DNA from: Taeniopygia guttata
Lineage: Eukaryota; Chordata; Aves; Passeriformes; Estrildidae
Direction: 5' to 3'
Assembly: GCF_048771995.1 (NCBI RefSeq)
Contig: NC_133026.1
Span: forward strand, 97,060,501 to 97,124,500
DNA: 64,000 nucleotides
In this document: piece after piece, positions 59,601 through 64,000 of the stretch
Layout: each line of letters starts with the position of its first letter
Position numbering within the stretch: position 1 is the first letter of the stretch
Notes under the pieces: generated by a model
Database searches by the model: none
Told to the model about the DNA's origin: nothing
What the model saw: the letters and a program-made list of their open reading frames with translations, nothing else
Made by a program: the position numbers and the translations under genes

Positions 59601-62600
59601 AGGTGTCCTGGCCTTATGTACTGCACAGGTACACTGCAGAAATAGCAGTGTTATAAAACACAACTCGTTTCAGGTGGTTGTTCTACAGCTTACACAGTAA
59701 ACAAGCCGGGTAAAGTAGTCCGTCCATGTGTACAATGAATTTGTACAGTGAGGGAAGAAGTAACTTTTCTAAGTACATTAATACAGGCAAAACCATAATA
59801 TTGGAAGCTACATCTTACTGAAAACACAATGCAAACATCATCACTTCTACTTCAGTATTGCTGAAACAAATTCCTTGCATTTTGTTGTGGAAGAACAAGT
59901 AATTTTTTTCTCTTTTCCTTTATGAAGGAGTTGCTATTTATTGTAAAACGGGGGAATTTCCAAGCATCCCTACATACCCTTCAAAAAACCCTACTCCTCC
60001 AGTTCCTCCATATATGCTTAAAATATCTTGTCTTAAGGTAATATCCACTTTTACTTACCATCATAAACAAAGTAAGTTCCATCTTTGAAGACCATAACAG
60101 CAGGCAATTCAGGCAATGTCACATACTGAAAGAATCAGATTTCAATTAATCCATGGAAGATTAAAAGATTTTTAAACAAAAAAAAAAAAATCTGAAAACA
60201 CATAAATATAGTTCATGGGGAAAATCTCCAAGGACACTTAAATACTTTCTGTCTACTAAGATAAATTTATCAGCTTCTGTATATTAAAAGCAACACAACA
60301 TAAATCTATTTTTGAGAGGTGGGTCTCACAAAGTGTAAAAGAAATGTGATTTTTACTGGTATCTGCAGTAGCATGAAGAATAGTTTATGGATTGGACATG
60401 GGCTTTAGACAGGAAATTGTAACTTGAGGGTTTTATCAATCATGCTCTAAGTTCCCAGTTTGTGCTGTTGTCAGCATACCTGTCATACTGCTACTTCCAC
60501 TAAATGGACACTCAATTTTGCAGAGTAAAATAGTACCACTGGTAACTTGTGCCACTAAATCTGGGCTATTTCCTGTGCTTCAGACTGATGGGAATATAAA
60601 GCAACAGCTTCAGCACACAGGGCTGCTAACAGACCTAATTTTGACAACTAACAAAAGCCTGTATTACCATGCTAGACATGATATTTAAGATGGTCAGCAC
60701 CATACTAAAAACAAGCTGTAGAACCTTTATTTTTAGAACTCAAAATAATTTTAATCAGCTCATGTTTTTAGTGAACTGCCACAGAAAAAATACTGCATCT
60801 ACTTCTTACAGCTTGATAGCATTCTAAACTAAAATTTTAAACAGCATTTGTGGTTAAGAAAGAACTGCATCATAAGCTAAGCTTTTGATCATGTCATCTA
60901 AATTGTCTGATTTACTAATGTTTTGGAAAGGTAAAGGACAGCAACATTTCCAAATGATATGCCTTCTGTCATTCTGCATTAACTTTCTTGTAAAAGCAGT
61001 AATTTACAATATAATAGCTGATGATATGAACAAACAAGAAGGTAGTCCCAAATGATGCTTTGCTCTCTTACTTGCCCAAAACATAATTTATCATCTTTGA
61101 AGGACAAAACAATCTGTGTACAGCTTCAAGGTTGCGAAGGATGCCTAAAGCTTGGAATAATATTACCTAAGGTGATGAAACAAAGCCTAACAGTGAATCC
61201 TGTAAGGCAAAGGCTCATTACAACTCACAACCAGAAATTGCTGAAAATTTTTGCTTCTCTCCATAGAATACTGAATACCATCACTACTTCAGCTTAAATG
61301 ACACTGGTGTGAAAATTACTTTCTGCGGGAAAAAAAAGCTCACTGCTTACATCAGTGTGATCACAGAACCTCAAAGACTTCCAGCCTTTTTTACTCTCCA
61401 CTGCACAACTGAACAGTACTTTTCTTGCTCAGCTGGAGCTGAAGTGCAAATAGCAATATTTAAATTAAGGTAGTTTTCTATACAAAGCTTCTGGAGAACT
61501 AACAATATACTACTTATAATGAGGCCAGTTCTACTTATGGTGTCGTAAAATCCAGCTGCCTAAAAAAACCCCACAAAACAACAAACCAAATTATGCTAAT
61601 TCTCACCCCATTAATCACCAACTAACTTCAAAGTCACATGTTTGTCGGCATAGTGCAGACTTGGGTCCCACTTGGAGATAACAATAAATGAAAAAGTCTT
61701 AATTTTGCTACAAGAAGTAAGCAACAATGGTTAGACTAGCTACAGTAACATCAATTTTTTCCACCCTTGTGATGAACTGCAAATAATTTCCTTGTCACAG
61801 AATCCTCAAAAAAAGTCACAAGAGAATTCTGCAGCCAGTGGTCTGGACTGGCTGATTCCCAAGCAGATTAATGTGTTGATCAACTGTATTGCACAAGATG
61901 AAAATAACTTACCTCTTCACTTACTTCTGATTACTAGGGTACCAGTAGCAATTCATGCTACAAACCCCCTAATGCTTAAAGAGTGTTTGGTGAAAGGACT
62001 GTTGGGAGCAACAGGAGTTTTGCACTGGCTAAAAATCCAAGTATCCATTTTCTTGAACAAGTTGTGTGGCCCACATTGAGTTCTGCTCATTCTCTAATTA
62101 ATTTTATTAATATGACTGAACAAGTAATTTGGCCAAAACAAAGCAATGACAGACTGAAATTTGGGTTGTATTCTTTCCCCACATAGACTCAAACATTACA
62201 TGTTTCAGTGTAATTACTTAGATATCTACCAAAGCCAAACATACTGTAAGGAGCCACCTCTGTGCCACTGAAACTGCAAAATTACATAGATGAGGAGAAA
62301 AATGCCATTTCTGGGGAAGCAGTAGAAATGGAAACAGCTTACCTCAGGCAGCACATCTTCTGAGGCAGAAAAAAAGTATGTATAAACTATTAGTTCTGAA
62401 GCAACCTCAATGTATTTTTCCTGAAAAAATACAAACAATTGTTTTTTAATTTCTGAACTTTTAGTATGCATCAAAAAGCTTTGTCACATACATTATCCTT
62501 AAAGAGCAACTTGAAAACATATTTATAGCATAAGATTGTAAAAGCACTTTAATAACTGTAAAAACCCAAGAATTTGTTACAAGCATGCACTTCAGTCTTT

Positions 62601-63707
62601 TGAAAGATTTTAAAAATTACTCCCTAAATAGCCAAACGAAGTAACTTTATTTAATCAAGCTTCAAACCTTTAAAGGAGATTCACCACCAACATATACAAA
62701 AAGTACACGATGTCTCTTTTGCACATGCTCAAACATATGCTGGCTAGGAAGTGGCCTGATGAGAGGTCTGGAAAGGGAAACAAAGACATAGAAAAATCTC
62801 AATTTGTGCACCCTCCAAAACCCAAACAAATAAAAATTCACAAGAAAATGTTGAACAGTTTTTTGTGCTGTTTTTCAAAAAATAAATTCCAAAATGTGAA
62901 TAAATTTAGTTTTTCAAGTTATTATTTTATACTAAAAGAAAAAAAAGAACATTCCCACTGTCCCCCACCCCCCACCAAATAACATGTTATGTTTATCAAA
63001 TCCCACACAAATATGAAATTCAGACCTTACTACAAAATGCCGCTACAATGTAAACACGTATGCCTTTTACAGGCCACTGGGCTATACTGGAAGGGACCTC
63101 AAAGATCATCTGGTCTAACCCTATCACCATGAGCAGGGACATTTTTCACCAGATCAGCTTCCTCAGAGCCCCACCCAAGCTGGCCTTGAACACTTCCAGA
63201 GATGCGGCATCCAAACTTCTCTGGGCAACCGGTTCCAGTACCTTATCACCCTCACAGTAGAGAATTTATTCCTATTATTTTTTCTAAACCTATCCTCTTT
63301 CTGTTTAAAACCATTTCCCCTTACCTTGCACAGACCTTGATAAAAACCCTCTGTATTTCTTAGATGTCTTTATACAGTGGAAGGCCATAATAAGGTCTCC
63401 ATAATTTGAGAGAGAAAATTCTGAATGTAAGCACAACAGCCAGGAAATGTGGCCTTAGAAATAAATAATCTTAACTCCCATGCCAGTCTCCCATGCAGCC
63501 ACACACATAGTACACACAGTTGTTGACTTCAGTATCTTGTTCTTTTTAAAAATAAGTCTTGGCCCACCTCGAAGTCCCACATAAGTTTGAATCAGCAGAG
63601 TCAGTCTCTGAGAAGACTATACCTACCCTGCCACTCTATTAGCAAATTCAATTATATCATCCTTGGTTCTAGGTCCTCTGTAGTTGTATGCCAAGTCACC
63701 TTTCAAG
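47422..63707 (-). CDS. TMX3: TMX3, thioredoxin-related transmembrane protein 3 (3' part, 11 coding exons; 5' end beyond window)
   Basis: In-window exons, 5' to 3', are 63627-63707, 62668-62767, 62343-62420, 60059-60125, 58023-58121, 55977-56034, 55210-55263, 54834-54890, 51334-51463, 49047-49115 and 47422-47688. Phases agree at every junction and give 352 residues plus stop. The product is an ER-membrane protein disulfide isomerase of about 450 residues. The exons here cover the end of the catalytic thioredoxin-like domain, the b and b' domains, one transmembrane helix and an acidic cytosolic tail ending KKKD, a di-lysine-type ER retrieval signal. Recognisable segments are [47 protein letters not shown] and [20 protein letters not shown]. 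The CGHC active site would be encoded to the right of the window. Confidence 0.96.
47806..48070 (-). mobile_element. CR1 LINE 3' fragment in TMX3 last intron
   Basis: The plus strand shows 'aatcagctaggttggaaaag', 'acctttcagatcatc', 'cctaggcagcccattccaat' and 'aacctcttcctaatgtccaa'. These are standard reverse-complement CR1 motifs. It begins about 120 bp upstream of the last TMX3 exon, with the same orientation as the gene. Confidence 0.9.
49047..49115 (-). CDS. TMX3: TMX3 exon: juxtamembrane stretch
   Basis: 23 codons, phase 0 to 0: [20 protein letters not shown] then Thr-Ile-Val. The basic stretch precedes the transmembrane helix. I chose acceptor aaatttcag over an AG six bases later because it retains the conserved Ala-Gln. 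Confidence 0.9.
51334..51463 (-). CDS. TMX3: TMX3 exon: b' domain end
   Basis: 130 nt, phase 2 to 0. It encodes [20 protein letters not shown] and [15 protein letters not shown]. It holds the conserved cis-proline-type segment of thioredoxin folds. The donor is a perfect GTAAGT. Confidence 0.94.
51622..51663. repeat. Degenerate GGTATG repeat in TMX3 intron
   Basis: Several imperfect copies of GGTATG[GG] occur within about 40 bp, just upstream (on the minus strand) of the exon at 51334-51463. Confidence 0.6.
54834..54890 (-). CDS. TMX3: TMX3 exon: b' domain
   Basis: 57 nt, phase 2 to 2. It encodes [18 protein letters not shown]. The acceptor is ctctttcag and the donor is TGGA|GTAAGT. Confidence 0.94.
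55210..55263 (-). CDS. TMX3: TMX3 exon: b' domain
   Basis: 54 nt, phase 2 to 2. It encodes [17 protein letters not shown]. The acceptor is ctttcag and the donor is ACAG|GTAGAC. Confidence 0.93.
55977..56034 (-). CDS. TMX3: TMX3 exon: b' domain
   Basis: 58 nt, phase 1 to 2. It encodes [19 protein letters not shown] with a following split Arg. The acceptor is tattttag. Confidence 0.93.
58023..58121 (-). CDS. TMX3: TMX3 exon: b/b' domain boundary
   Basis: 99 nt, phase 1 to 1. It encodes [20 protein letters not shown] and then [13 protein letters not shown]. The acceptor tgtcaag is in-phase; a second AG two bases later would break the frame. Confidence 0.93.
58642..58671. repeat. Perfect 14-bp inverted repeat, 2-nt spacer, in TMX3 intron
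   Basis: CTAGATGTCTTAAT (58642-58655) is followed by CT and the exact reverse complement (58658-58671). It could extrude as a cruciform or fold in the pre-mRNA. Confidence 0.9.
60059..60125 (-). CDS. TMX3: TMX3 exon: b domain
   Basis: 67 nt, phase 0 to 1. It encodes [20 protein letters not shown] followed by Tyr-Asp. The acceptor is gattctttcag and the donor is GATG|GTAAGT. Confidence 0.94.
62343..62420 (-). CDS. TMX3: TMX3 exon: b domain
   Basis: 26 codons, phase 0 to 0, [20 protein letters not shown] then EDVLPE. It is nearly identical to the mammalian protein and is flanked by tttttcag and GTAAGC. Confidence 0.95.
62668..62767 (-). CDS. TMX3: TMX3 exon: start of b domain
   Basis: 100 nt, phase 2 to 0. 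It encodes [15 protein letters not shown] and [15 protein letters not shown]. The donor (AAG|GTTTGA) is weak but keeps the GT and the frame. Confidence 0.9.
63066..63392 (-). mobile_element. CR1 LINE 3' fragment in TMX3 intron
   Basis: The plus strand shows 'ctggaagggacctcaaagat', 'catctggtctaaccc', 'caccagatcagcttcctcag' and 'tctctgggcaaccggttcca'. The order and spacing match an antisense CR1 3' region. It ends about 235 bp from the most 5' in-window TMX3 exon. Confidence 0.9.
63627..63707 (-). CDS. TMX3: TMX3 exon: end of catalytic thioredoxin-like domain
   Basis: 81 nt, phase 2 to 2. It encodes [20 protein letters not shown] and FANRVAG. I chose the upstream acceptor (tttatctag) over a second AG 7 nt later because it adds the conserved Leu-Lys before Gly-Asp. 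Confidence 0.88.
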
Positions 63708-64000
63708 CTAGATAAATAGAAAGACAAAAAAAGAACAGAAAAGCAATCACCTAAACTACATTCATGCATATAAGATTTATCAATCTTTACATGTCACCTT
63801 TCAGTCAGGTTCAGTCATCTTTCAGCAACTGATAAGCCAGAGAAGTGGTCAGCAAAATATAAAAATAATGCAATACAATGGAATTACGGAATAAAAGCTT
63901 ATTTACACTGTATCTGATTTACTGACTTGTTGAAATACTTAAAATTCTTTTACAATTCTTTTTTTCTACTGCACAGTGGTCATTTACTTTGTAAGCATAC

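Noticed and set aside
63060..63260. A 66-codon plus-strand frame with Thr/Ser/Pro content.
   Set aside because: It falls inside a CR1 fragment.

Overview
The window reads as vertebrate nuclear DNA, most likely from a bird. It is AT-rich, has intron-exon genes with GT-AG junctions, and carries at least five CR1-type LINE 3' ends. These include the CR1 hallmark of a pentamer or octamer tail and the 'accacctttaaaggtccc' type terminus. I see no bacterial features, CRISPR array or operon. The species cannot be fixed from the sequence alone.

Two protein-coding genes are supported, both on the minus strand. (1) At 10511-23661 there is a complete 13-exon transglutaminase-family gene. I rebuilt it junction by junction. 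All phases agree and the coding exons sum to 3627 nt, a 1208-residue protein. Residues 1 to about 695 are a standard transglutaminase (N-terminal beta-sandwich, papain-like core with Cys276/His333/Asp356, two C-terminal beta-barrels). The last exon then runs on in frame for about 513 more residues of Cys/Pro/Ser/Gly-rich, internally repetitive sequence. (2) At 47422-63707 lie the last 11 coding exons of TMX3, a membrane-anchored ER protein disulfide isomerase. They include the transmembrane segment and the KKKD retrieval signal. The 5' exons with the catalytic thioredoxin motif are beyond the right edge.

Layout: 1-10.46 kb has no convincing gene, only one unidentified 106-codon ORF and a GC-rich patch. 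10.46-23.9 kb is the transglutaminase gene, with a possible CACCC/TATA-like promoter near 23.85 kb and a poly(A) signal at 10481. 23.9-44.7 kb is intergenic, with a (TTTTTC)15 microsatellite, a strong G-quadruplex motif and short repeats. 44.7-47.4 kb is probably the TMX3 3' UTR. 47.4-64 kb is TMX3, with long introns holding CR1 insertions.

The most interesting object is the transglutaminase. It joins a cross-linking enzyme fold to a structural-protein-like, Cys-rich tail. It sits beside TMX3, where the human genome has no known transglutaminase gene. It keeps the catalytic triad but has unusual residues around the active-site cysteine. The two genes show no functional partnership; they are simply neighbours transcribed in the same direction.
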